Shown here: in pieces, positions 1 through 6,012 of the stretch
Numbering within the stretch: the stretch's first letter is position 1
How the letters are laid out: the number at the start of each line of letters is the position of its first letter
Assembly (NCBI GenBank): GCA_029776555.1
Contig: JAKOSZ010000082.1
Location: 1 to 6,084, forward strand
DNA from: Bacillota bacterium
GTDB taxonomy: Bacteria > Bacillota > Clostridia > Acetivibrionales > JAKOSZ01
Length of the DNA: 6,084 nt
Reading direction: 5' to 3'
Translations under genes and position numbers: made by a program
The notes under the pieces: generated by a model
The model's database searches: none
What the model was told of the DNA's origin: nothing
What the model saw: only the letters and a program-made list of their open reading frames with translations

Positions 1-217
1 GGGGTGGCGAAGGTTGGTGCTCGCTTCAAAGGTTCGCTTGAGGCAGGTTTTACAGCTCAGCTCAGGCTTTCGATTGGCCTTCCCGGCAGAGCTTACCTCC
101 ATGTTCGCGCTGCCGGCGGCGGACGTCCATGTCCGCCGGGCTATCTCAAGCCCTCGCTTCGCTGAACCTGCAAGCTCAAGCTGCACAATTCCGCTCGCCC
201 CAACCTTGCGCCACCCC
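1..217. repeat. Large imperfect inverted repeat with central palindrome
   Basis: The window opens with GGGGTGGCGAAGGTT. Its reverse complement returns at 202-217 as AACCTTGCGCCACCCC with one extra base. Further in, GCTTGAGGCAGGTT (36-49) is mirrored by AACCTGC plus CTCAAGC at 174-189 with a 3-nt insertion. The centre is a perfect 8-bp inverted repeat, CGGCGGAC (117-124) and GTCCGCCG (131-138), with loop GTCCAT. The arms are clearly related but diverged and differ in length. The right arm overlaps the start of repeat copy A, so the palindrome and the direct repeats belong to one composite element. Its left limit may lie outside the window. Confidence 0.6.
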
Positions 218-413
218 TGCGTGAACCGCACGGGATCTAAATGTCGACCTATTTGGCCAATTTTTCTCCATGGTCAGAGGCCGGCTGCCGACGTCCATAT
301 CGGCAGGGTCGTCTTCGGCCTTCGCTCCGCCGTGAACTTTTTGACTTCGCTTTACAAGTCGCTCTCGCCCACAGCAAATCGCTGCTTCCGTGGAAAGGTA
401 GCAGGGGCTAAGT
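151..413. repeat. Intergenic repeat unit, copy A
   Basis: This is the first copy of a unit found again at 467-724. The left part (151-221) starts with CCCTCGCTTCGCTGAACCTG and ends in CGCCACCCCTGCG. The right part (272-413) includes an 83-nt core at 304-386 that matches 615-697 at 80 positions, and it ends in GGTAGC followed by GGGGCTAAGT. The middle (about 222-271) is much less similar to the other copy. A short hairpin, CTGCCG (285-290) with CGGCAG (301-306), precedes the core. The unit can be read through as an open frame, but the translation is low-complexity, has no ribosome site and resembles no protein family I know. I read it as a non-coding dispersed or locally duplicated repeat; the family is not one I can name. 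Confidence 0.8.
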
Positions 414-466
414 GAGAAAGCTAATAGCTATGAGAGGGGCATTTGTGTCCGTCGGGGCATTTTGTG

Positions 467-724
467 CCCTTGCTTCGCTGAACCTGTAGGCTCAAGCTGC
501 ACATTTCGCTCGCGGCAACCTTGCGCCACCCCTGCGGGGCATGAAACGGAGGCTAAGTTTTGCTCATTTCACAGGTTTTGGGTCAGCAAAGCCGGCAACT
601 GGCGTCCATGTCGGCAGGGTCGTCTTCGGCCTTCGCTTTGCCGTGAACTTTTTGACTTCGCTTCACAAGTCGCTCTCGCCCACAGCAAATCGCTGCTACC
701 ATAGAACGGTAGCGGGTGCTAAGT
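467..724. repeat. Intergenic repeat unit, copy B
   Basis: This is the second copy of the unit, in direct orientation to copy A. Positions 467-536 correspond to 151-221 with scattered substitutions and one indel, and 615-697 correspond to 304-386 with three substitutions. It ends with a hairpin, GCTACC (695-700) and GGTAGC (708-713), followed by GGGTGCTAAGT. In copy A the same place reads GCTTCC, so the hairpin is weaker there. The similarity stops at about 724, some 80 bp before the cysE promoter, so the repeat does not carry that promoter. The spacer between the copies (414-466) contains a smaller doublet, GGGGCATTTGTGTCC (436-450) and GGGGCATTTTGTGCCC (454-469). Confidence 0.8.
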
Positions 725-803
725 AGAGGTGTTATCATCCGTTTTTGTGCCGGTAGAGTCCGGCATAGGGGAAATCGTGCCATCCTATTGCCATGCCACA
801 CCA

Positions 804-832
804 TTGACAGTTACCATATCTAAGGCTATAAT
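804..832 (+). promoter_or_regulatory. Sigma-A promoter for the cysE operon
   Basis: The -35 box TTGACA (804-809) and -10 box TATAAT (827-832) are both perfect consensus and are separated by exactly 17 bp. A start near position 839 would leave a leader of only about 20 nt before the cysE ATG. That is too short for a T-box or other riboswitch downstream of this promoter. No other promoter of similar quality is visible between here and yacP. Confidence 0.9.
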
Positions 833-842
833 TGTCGTATTC

Positions 843-850
843 GGTGGAGG
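843..850 (+). promoter_or_regulatory. cysE ribosome binding site
   Basis: GGTGGAGG lies 10 nt before the ATG at 861 but only 1 nt before the in-frame ATG at 852. The spacing decides for 861, which also gives the usual family N-terminus MFKRL. Confidence 0.75.
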
Positions 851-860
851 GATGGTCAGC

Positions 861-1541
861 ATGTTCAAGAGATTAAAACGAGATATTAACGCCGTTTTTG
901 AGCGGGACCCGGCCGCGAAGAGTGTGCTGGAGGTAATTTTGTGCTACCCGGGTTTCCATGCTCTTATTTTACACCGTATAGCCCATTTCCTGTACAAGAG
1001 GGGCCTTGTTGTTTTACCCCGCCTGATCTCTCATTTTGCACGGCTGGTAACCGGCATTGAAATTCATCCCGGAGCGGTAATAGGTGAAGGAGTTTTTATC
1101 GATCACGGTATGGGCGTGGTTATCGGCGAGACTGCTGAAATTGGGAATAATGTAACTATTTATCAGGGGGTTACCCTGGGTGGCACCGGAAAGGAGAAGG
1201 GTAAGCGGCATCCTACGGTGCGGGATAATGTTGTAATAGGAACAGGGGCACAGGTCCTGGGAGCGATTGAAATCGGTGAAGGAAGTCGTATAGGTGCCGG
1301 TTCTGTAGTCTTGCAGCACGTGCCGCCAGGTGCGACCGTGGTGGGCATTCCAGGAAGGGTTGTGCTGCATCACGGCAAAAAGATTACTCCGGTGAACCTT
1401 AACCATGTGGACCTCCCGGACCCTGTAGCACAAATGTTGAATTGCTTGCAGAACCAGATTGATGATTTACGTATGCAACTGGAAAACCTGGGATGTTACC
1501 GGGGGCAAGGAGAGGAGGAGACCAGTGATCAAGCTGTATAA
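861..1541 (+). CDS. cysE: Serine O-acetyltransferase
   Basis: This 226-aa cytoplasmic enzyme makes O-acetylserine from L-serine and acetyl-CoA, the first step of cysteine synthesis. The N-terminal helical part (about 1-60) carries the family signature ERDPAAKS (14-21). A left-handed beta-helix of hexapeptide repeats follows (about 66-170). Active-site residues by family comparison are D81-H82 in IDHGMG and R116-H117 in KGKRHP; VTLGGTG (104-110) is the strongly conserved stretch between them. The tail (about 185-212) looks like an amphipathic or coiled-coil helix, as in other clostridial CysE proteins, and ends in a polar segment. The frame stays open upstream to a GTG at 729, but the promoter and ribosome site rule that out. 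It is first in the operon, and its stop lies inside cysS (17-nt overlap), suggesting coupled translation. Supply of cysteine and its charging to tRNA are thus encoded side by side. Confidence 0.96.
   Translation: MFKRLKRDINAVFERDPAAKSVLEVILCYPGFHALILHRIAHFLYKRGLVVLPRLISHFARLVTGIEIHPGAVIGEGVFIDHGMGVVIGETAEIGNNVTIYQGVTLGGTGKEKGKRHPTVRDNVVIGTGAQVLGAIEIGEGSRIGAGSVVLQHVPPGATVVGIPGRVVLHHGKKITPVNLNHVDLPDPVAQMLNCLQNQIDDLRMQLENLGCYRGQGEEETSDQAV
1513..1518 (+). promoter_or_regulatory. cysS ribosome binding site inside cysE
   Basis: A perfect AGGAGG lies within the last codons of cysE, 6 nt before the GTG at 1525. It fixes the cysS start and rules out the longer in-frame reading that begins at 1459, which would add 22 residues with no family counterpart. 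Confidence 0.85.
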
Positions 1542-2946
1542 TACTCTAAGCCGGAAAAAGGAGCCTCTGAAACCGGTGAAAGAGGGGAAAATAGGGATTT
1601 ATGCCTGCGGACCCACTGTCTATGATTATTTCCATATCGGTAATGCCAGAGTTTTTATTATCTTTGATGTTCTGCGCCGTTATCTGGCTTATCGCGGTTA
1701 TGATGTTACCTTTGTCCAAAACTATACTGATGTTGATGATAAAATGATTAATAAGGCCGCCGAGCTAAAAATCTCCGTCGATGGAGTAGCCGAGCGCTTT
1801 ATTTCTGCTTACGAAGAAGATACTGCTGCACTCGGCATTTTACCGGCCGACTACCATCCCAGGGCTACCAGGCATATTCCCCAGATTATAGCGCTGATTC
1901 AAAGGCTGATTGATAAGAAAATGGCTTATGAAGTGGAAGGCGATGTTTACTTCCACGTGGAAGCCTTTCCCGGTTATGGCAAGCTTTCCGGACAGAACCT
2001 GGAAGAGATTATGTCCGGTGCCAGGGTGGAAATCGATGAAAGAAAAAAGCACCCCATGGATTTTGCCCTCTGGAAGAAGGAAAAGCCGGGTGAACCTTCC
2101 TGGGAGAGCCCCTGGGGCAGGGGAAGGCCTGGATGGCATATTGAATGTTCAGCCATGTCCATGCATTACCTGGGGGAGACTCTGGATATTCATGGCGGAG
2201 GGCAGGACCTTATTTTCCCTCACCATGAGAATGAGATTGCCCAGAGCGAAGGGGCAACAGGCAAACCTTTTTCGCGGCACTGGATGCATGTAGGCTATTT
2301 AAATATCGACCGGGAAAAGATGTCGAAAAGCCTGGGTAACGTTCTTACGGTAAGGCAGCTGAGGGAGACGGTCGATCCCATGGTGATACGGTTTTTCATG
2401 CTATCCGCCCATTACCGCACACCCATTAATTTCTCCCGTGAATCCCTGGAGCAGGCTTCCAAAGCTCTGGAAAGGCTGAATATGACAGTATACAATCTTA
2501 AGGAACGCCTGGACAAAGTTCAAGAGGGCCTTCCTGATGATAAGGAAAAAGAGCTGCTCGGTTTTCTCCAGAGCAGCAGGGAAAAATTTATTGAAGCCAT
2601 GGATGATGATTTTAATACCGCCGGAGCAATCGCCGTTTTATTTGAACTGGCCAGGGAGGTTAACATTTACCTTAACCGGCCCGAGGGGCAGAAGGCAAAT
2701 ATCCTGGGGCCAGTGTTGGACTTTTATCGTGAAATTAACGACATTTTTGGTTTCATTAAAGAGCAGGGCCCCGGCGGATTGGAGGCCGAGGTAGAAGCCC
2801 TGATTGCTCAGAGGGAAGAAGCCCGGGCCCGTAAAGACTGGGCCATGGCCGATGCTATACGCGATCGGCTGAAAGACCGGGGGATCATCCTGGAAGACAC
2901 TCCGCAGGGTGTCAGATGGAGGATGGCTTCGGGGAAGGACGGCTGA
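1525..2946 (+). CDS. cysS: Cysteine--tRNA ligase
   Basis: This class Ia synthetase charges tRNA-Cys with cysteine using ATP. It starts at GTG and has 473 aa, close to the roughly 460-470 aa typical of the family. The Rossmann catalytic core begins with YACGPTVYD and the HIGH-type motif HIGN (37-40). The KMSKS loop is intact (265-269). The zinc ligands that select cysteine are all present: C28, C208 in WHIECS, and H233 and E237 in FPHHENE. A DALR-type helical domain and the anticodon-binding C-terminus follow, with the usual ending around RDWAMADAIRDRL-like and EDTPQGVRWR sequences (the former reads KDWAMADAIRDRL here). No frameshift or missing key residue is seen. It overlaps cysE by 17 nt and is co-transcribed with it. 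The next gene is rlmB; mrnC, often found between them in Firmicutes, is not here. Confidence 0.97.
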   Translation: MIKLYNTLSRKKEPLKPVKEGKIGIYACGPTVYDYFHIGNARVFIIFDVLRRYLAYRGYDVTFVQNYTDVDDKMINKAAELKISVDGVAERFISAYEEDTAALGILPADYHPRATRHIPQIIALIQRLIDKKMAYEVEGDVYFHVEAFPGYGKLSGQNLEEIMSGARVEIDERKKHPMDFALWKKEKPGEPSWESPWGRGRPGWHIECSAMSMHYLGETLDIHGGGQDLIFPHHENEIAQSEGATGKPFSRHWMHVGYLNIDREKMSKSLGNVLTVRQLRETVDPMVIRFFMLSAHYRTPINFSRESLEQASKALERLNMTVYNLKERLDKVQEGLPDDKEKELLGFLQSSREKFIEAMDDDFNTAGAIAVLFELAREVNIYLNRPEGQKANILGPVLDFYREINDIFGFIKEQGPGGLEAEVEALIAQREEARARKDWAMADAIRDRLKDRGIILEDTPQGVRWRMASGKDG

Positions 2947-2980
2947 TAGAAAGACTGGGGAATAAAAGATTGCGCTAAAA

Positions 2981-2987
2981 AAGGTGG
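2981..2987 (+). promoter_or_regulatory. rlmB ribosome binding site
   Basis: AAGGTGG lies 4 nt before a TTG at 2992 and 13 nt before an in-frame ATG at 3001. Neither spacing is ideal, so the start could be either codon. TTG at 2992 fits slightly better and is used here. Confidence 0.6.
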
Positions 2988-2991
2988 TCAT

Positions 2992-3813
2992 TTGTCATAT
3001 ATGCCCGGCAAAAAGCATAAAAACAGAAAAGGGCCGCTGATTGAAGCCAAGGCTATATTACAGACAGAAAAGGCCGAGCACGAGATGATCTGGGGGCGCC
3101 GGCCGGTCCTGGAGGCGCTGGAGGGCGGCCTGTCCCTGATAAAAATTCTTATCTATGAAGGTGCCAGGGGGACCATAGTGAACGACATCATCCAGAAAGC
3201 AGGGCAAAGCGGTGTCCCTGTGGAGCGGGCCAAGCGGGGGGAACTGGAAGAACTGGCAGGCCGAAACCACCAGGGGGTTGTTGCTTTTACTGTCCCCTAT
3301 ACTTTTCTTTCAGTAGAAGAACTCCTGCAGAATGCGCGAAGCAGCCAGAAAAAGCCTTTTTTCATCATGCTGGATCATATCCAGGACCCCAACAATTTTG
3401 GTTCCCTTGTACGCACAGCCTGTGCAGCCGGAGTAGACGGAATTATTATTCCGCGTGACAGAGCTTGCGGAGTTACTCCTTCCGTTTTTAAAAGCTCAGC
3501 CGGTGCCCTGGCGTATGTTCCGGTGGCCCGTGCTGTTAATCTGGCCCGTGAGATGGAGTTCTTGAAGAAAGAAGGCCTCTGGTTGATGGGGGCGGATATG
3601 TCGGGAGAGACCCCCTTTTTTAAGGCGGACTTTACTCTTCCACTGCTTTTGGTGTTGGGCAGCGAGGGTAAAGGGTTGTCGAGATTGCTACGGGAAAAAT
3701 GTGATTTTTTACTGCGTATTCCCATGCAGGGCGCCGTCTCTTCATTAAACGTGGCCGTGGCAGGAGGGATAATTATCTATGAGGTTTTTCGCCAGCGGGC
3801 TCTAAAGAAATAA
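2992..3813 (+). CDS. rlmB: 23S rRNA (guanosine-2'-O-)-methyltransferase RlmB
   Basis: This SpoU/TrmH-family SPOUT enzyme methylates the ribose of G2251 (E. coli numbering) in the peptidyl-tRNA loop of 23S rRNA, using S-adenosylmethionine. From the TTG start it has 273 aa. Residues 1-31 are a basic, lysine-rich extension. The usual family beginning is at residue 32 (MIWGRRPVLEALEGG), followed by the L30e-like substrate-binding domain with NHQGVVA (92-98). The knotted catalytic domain shows motif 1 NFGSLVR (135-141), motif 2 LGSEGKGL (222-229) and motif 3 IPMQGAVSSLNVAVA (243-257). All three SAM-binding motifs are intact. SpoU paralogues such as TrmH or TsnR are less likely, because the NHQG domain and the location next to cysS and yacP are typical of the Bacillus YacO/RlmB group. 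It lies 45 nt after cysS and 22 nt before yacP, with no promoter or terminator visible in either gap. Confidence 0.92.
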   Translation: MSYMPGKKHKNRKGPLIEAKAILQTEKAEHEMIWGRRPVLEALEGGLSLIKILIYEGARGTIVNDIIQKAGQSGVPVERAKRGELEELAGRNHQGVVAFTVPYTFLSVEELLQNARSSQKKPFFIMLDHIQDPNNFGSLVRTACAAGVDGIIIPRDRACGVTPSVFKSSAGALAYVPVARAVNLAREMEFLKKEGLWLMGADMSGETPFFKADFTLPLLLVLGSEGKGLSRLLREKCDFLLRIPMQGAVSSLNVAVAGGIIIYEVFRQRALKK

Positions 3814-3835
3814 CCTGTCCTCGGAGAGTATAAAG

Positions 3836-4336
3836 ATGTCTTTGCTGATTGTCGACGGCTATAATATCATCAATAACTGGCCGGAGTTTGAAGAGCTGCG
3901 CGAGGATAAAATGGAGATCGCCAGGATAAAGCTGGCCGAAATGCTGGAAGAATTTGTCCCGCTGCTCTGGTCCAGGATTATTATTGTTTATGATGCTTAC
4001 CGCGTAAAAGGGAAAAGACCTTCCTGCGAATATTTTAAGGGGTTGGAAGTTATTTATACGGGGGAAGGTGAAACGGCGGATGTTTTTATTGAACGTTTGG
4101 TGGTAAACCTGGATGGAATCGTTGATGATATTGAGGTCGCCTCCTCCGATAACCTGCAGCAGCACCTTGTTTTGTGGAAAGGCGGCCGGAGACTTTCAGC
4201 GCGGGAGTTGCGGGAACGCCTGCGGGAGTGTCGTGCAGAAATAATGAAGAGCCGCCCTTCTTTCACCAGGAACAACCTGGATGAGAGGCTCTCCGAAAAA
4301 GTAAAAGAAGTTCTGGAAAAATGGCGCCGCCAGTAA
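3836..4336 (+). CDS. yacP: YacP/Rae1-type NYN-domain endoribonuclease
   Basis: This 166-aa cytoplasmic protein belongs to the PIN-like NYN family represented by B. subtilis YacP (Rae1), known to cleave certain mRNAs in the ribosomal A site. It opens with the family strand LLIVDGYN (3-10), containing D7. The other conserved acidic positions are D53 in VYDAY, D82 in the GEGETADVFIERL segment, and D105 in ASSDN. The C-terminal part has the conserved GGRRLSARELRERL stretch (116-129), then a charged helical tail. The acidic metal site appears complete, so the protein is likely active. The start is ATG with GGAGAG (3823-3828) 7 nt upstream. It closes the visible operon. In relatives sigH often follows; here an insertion sequence starts 61 bp after the stop. 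No convincing terminator is seen in 4337-4397. Confidence 0.9.
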   Translation: MSLLIVDGYNIINNWPEFEELREDKMEIARIKLAEMLEEFVPLLWSRIIIVYDAYRVKGKRPSCEYFKGLEVIYTGEGETADVFIERLVVNLDGIVDDIEVASSDNLQQHLVLWKGGRRLSARELRERLRECRAEIMKSRPSFTRNNLDERLSEKVKEVLEKWRRQ

Positions 4337-4397
4337 TTGTGGGTGCCACCAAAGTAGCCAAGTGAGGTACCTTTACTTTCGATTTGCAAGATTAGGC

Positions 4398-4470
4398 TGT
4401 CAATAACTTGAGAAAATGTCACCTGAATTGTCCTAAAAAGGCAGTTAATTATCTTGAGAAAATGTCACCT
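4398..4470. repeat. Left IS end with two transposase-site repeats
   Basis: The 18-bp sequence CTTGAGAAAATGTCACCT occurs twice without change, at 4407-4424 and 4453-4470, 46 bp apart, in direct orientation. Its AATGTCACC core also appears inverted at the right end. These are most likely transposase binding sites at the end downstream of the gene. Confidence 0.85.
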
Positions 4471-4519
4471 AAATAAATTAAAAAAAGACGACCTTTAGCG
4501 CACTTATTCTACTTCAGAA

Positions 4520-4667
4520 GCAGCCGCCCTTGACATGGGGCCCCTGGTGTCCGTGTTTCATAGGGCCGGCCAGGGGCCGGCTGCAGCTAAATCTTCCACG
4601 GCCCCTACCTGAGGCAGGCTAACACGGCCCCCTTTCCCCATGTCAAGGGTCTTCGATAAACGGCTGC
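4520..4667 (-). other. GC-rich self-complementary segment in the IS, possible structured RNA
   Basis: The left arm is GCAGCCG (4520-4526) joined directly to CCCTTGACATGGGG (4527-4540). The right arm is CCCCATGTCAAGGG (4636-4649), an 11-nt bulge, then CGGCTGC (4661-4667). Both pairings are perfect, 21 bp in all. Nested inside are CCGTGTT (4551-4557) with AACACGG (4621-4627), and AGGGGCCG (4572-4579) with CGGCCCCT (4599-4606). The result is a long branched-free stem with internal loops. It starts 7 bp beyond the transposase stop, so on the - strand it forms the 3' untranslated part of the transposase mRNA. A T-run (4486-4491 read on the - strand) lies about 30 nt beyond it, not directly after the stem, so it is not a standard terminator. 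It may protect or terminate the transcript, shield the element from read-through, or be a separate RNA. Confidence 0.6.
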
Positions 4668-4674
4668 CTTTCGG

Positions 4675-6012
4675 TTACTTGTTTAAAGCAAACTTTTTGT
4701 ACTTACCGAGAAAAATTTCCTGAAGCATCTCTAAAATTTCCTGGTCACTTTCCTCAAATGTAAGCCGTGGAAAATGTACATGTCCGTATTTATAATAGTG
4801 TGTGTCTGATGGTGCAGTATATGTTCTAGGTTTAAGCTCTCTCTGAGGGACACCTTTTTTGGGCTTAATAAACGGTATAGCTTCATAAAATCTGTTATTG
4901 TATTCGACCCGTACACCGGATATACTATTAATGCATACTGTGATTTGCGTACTGGTCGGAATTGGCGGCTGATTCTCCTCGGTAATAACTTTAAAATGCT
5001 TACCGTAAAAAGAGAAAACGCCGCCAGCATCGACCTTTCTTTTTTGCTTGACGCAAAGCACAGCATCAATATCGATGTTATCAAGTGGACGGAAAGCGGA
5101 CTGTGCCTTATCGGGTTCTACGGCAAAAAGCCTATTGAACTCGGTGATATACTCTTTTAAGAACTCGTTTGCGCGGTCTAAATCGCTTATGCCGGCGATT
5201 TGAAACTCCACCGGAAGCCTGGATTGGAGTGTTTCCCAGAGTCGTTCAATTCGCCCTTTAGCTTGAGGAGAACGTGCCTGAATAATCGTTACGCCAAGCT
5301 CCTTCATCGCTCTGCCGAACTGGGTATCATGGCACACTTTGCCTTCCAGTTGTTCCTCAATCGTTAACTTGCCGGCTTTAGTGGATATAAAGATCGCGTG
5401 TCTATCTGAATAAATACTTACAGGGATACCGTAGTTAAAAAGAACCTGGCGGGTCGTCTCAAAATACCCCTGTAAGCATTCGTTCTTGGTCATGTACAGA
5501 CCCATGATTTTGCCTGTAGCATCGTCTATAGCCCCATGTAGGGCGTATTTCTTTCGGTCCCCGAACCACTCAAAAGGAGAGGCATCCATTTGAATCAAGA
5601 GCCCTTCCTGAGGCTTTCTAGTACGCCTGCGGTGCGGTTTGAATCTTCTTCGTTTCTTGGGGCTTTGAATATTAGCTTCCGTCAAAACTCTATGCAGCAG
5701 GGAGTAGCTTACTGTAATTGACTCATTCCTTTCCAAAAGCTCCTGAAAATGCTTAAAATTGGCGTTTCTATACTTATCGGACATCTTAAGATCTACAATT
5801 CTTTTTTTCAAACTATCCGTAATTGCATGTGCAGGACGGCGACCTTGGTTCTTGTGAATTAATGCAGCGGGTCCGTTTTCCTTCACTCCTTTTCTCAATC
5901 GAATTACCTGACGATTACTCAGGTTTAAGGCCGTTGCTGCTTCTTTTACGGAAATAGCGCCTTCTAGACTCTTTTGAATCACAACATACCGATTAATCTG
6001 TTTCTGTGACAT
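4675..6012 (-). CDS. DDE transposase, ISNCY-like
   Basis: The protein has 445 aa from the ATG at 6012 (MSQKQINRYV), preceded by AAGGTG 3 nt away. An upstream in-frame ATG at 6030 has no ribosome site and would add six residues. Residues 20-41 form a helix-turn-helix (ISVKEAATALNLSNRQVIRL) for binding the element's ends. A basic linker follows (119-133, rich in R and K). The integrase-like catalytic core shows D143 in QMDAS, D203 in YSDRH and E256 in KGRIERLWETLQ, so the DDE triad is complete. The C-terminal domain (about 310-445) is presumably the beta-rich region seen after rve domains. No stop or frameshift interrupts it, so it may be active. It runs opposite to the cysE operon, converging on yacP. 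Promoter boxes are not clear; an AATGTCAC-type motif overlaps the start codon, which could allow autorepression. Confidence 0.9.
   Translation of the reverse strand: MSQKQINRYVVIQKSLEGAISVKEAATALNLSNRQVIRLRKGVKENGPAALIHKNQGRRPAHAITDSLKKRIVDLKMSDKYRNANFKHFQELLERNESITVSYSLLHRVLTEANIQSPKKRRRFKPHRRRTRKPQEGLLIQMDASPFEWFGDRKKYALHGAIDDATGKIMGLYMTKNECLQGYFETTRQVLFNYGIPVSIYSDRHAIFISTKAGKLTIEEQLEGKVCHDTQFGRAMKELGVTIIQARSPQAKGRIERLWETLQSRLPVEFQIAGISDLDRANEFLKEYITEFNRLFAVEPDKAQSAFRPLDNIDIDAVLCVKQKRKVDAGGVFSFYGKHFKVITEENQPPIPTSTQITVCINSISGVRVEYNNRFYEAIPFIKPKKGVPQRELKPRTYTAPSDTHYYKYGHVHFPRLTFEESDQEILEMLQEIFLGKYKKFALNK

Noticed and set aside
1..13. GGGGTGGCGAAGG resembling the T-box motif GGGTGGNACCGCG
   Set aside because: The match is partial, no specifier loop or terminator hairpin follows, and the same string belongs to the inverted repeat ending in CGCCACCCC.
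14..415. Open frame across repeat copy A, 133 codons
   Set aside because: It has no ribosome site, its translation is low-complexity and resembles no known family, and the related copy B is open in a different, broken arrangement (462-704 and 541-726). The repeat structure explains the sequence better.
748..765. Hairpin TGCCGG-TAGAGT-CCGGCA as a terminator
   Set aside because: It is only 6 bp and has no T-run after it on either strand.
583..804. Minus-strand open frame of 73 codons over repeat copy B
   Set aside because: It runs through the repeat and into the spacer before the cysE promoter, with no ribosome site or recognizable domain.
729..860. Longer cysE from GTG 729 or ATG 852
   Set aside because: The GTG lies upstream of the consensus promoter, and ATG 852 is only 1 nt from the ribosome site. 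ATG 861 has suitable spacing and the family N-terminus.
4354..4380. AAAGT...ACTTT as a yacP terminator
   Set aside because: Only five base pairs form, the interior does not pair well, and no T-run follows.
4054..4422. Minus-strand open frame opposite yacP
   Set aside because: It is antisense to a well-supported gene, crosses the IS boundary and has no recognizable domain.
4398..4470. CRISPR array suggested by spaced identical repeats
   Set aside because: There are only two direct copies, and the same core is inverted at the other end of the transposase gene, which fits insertion-sequence ends.
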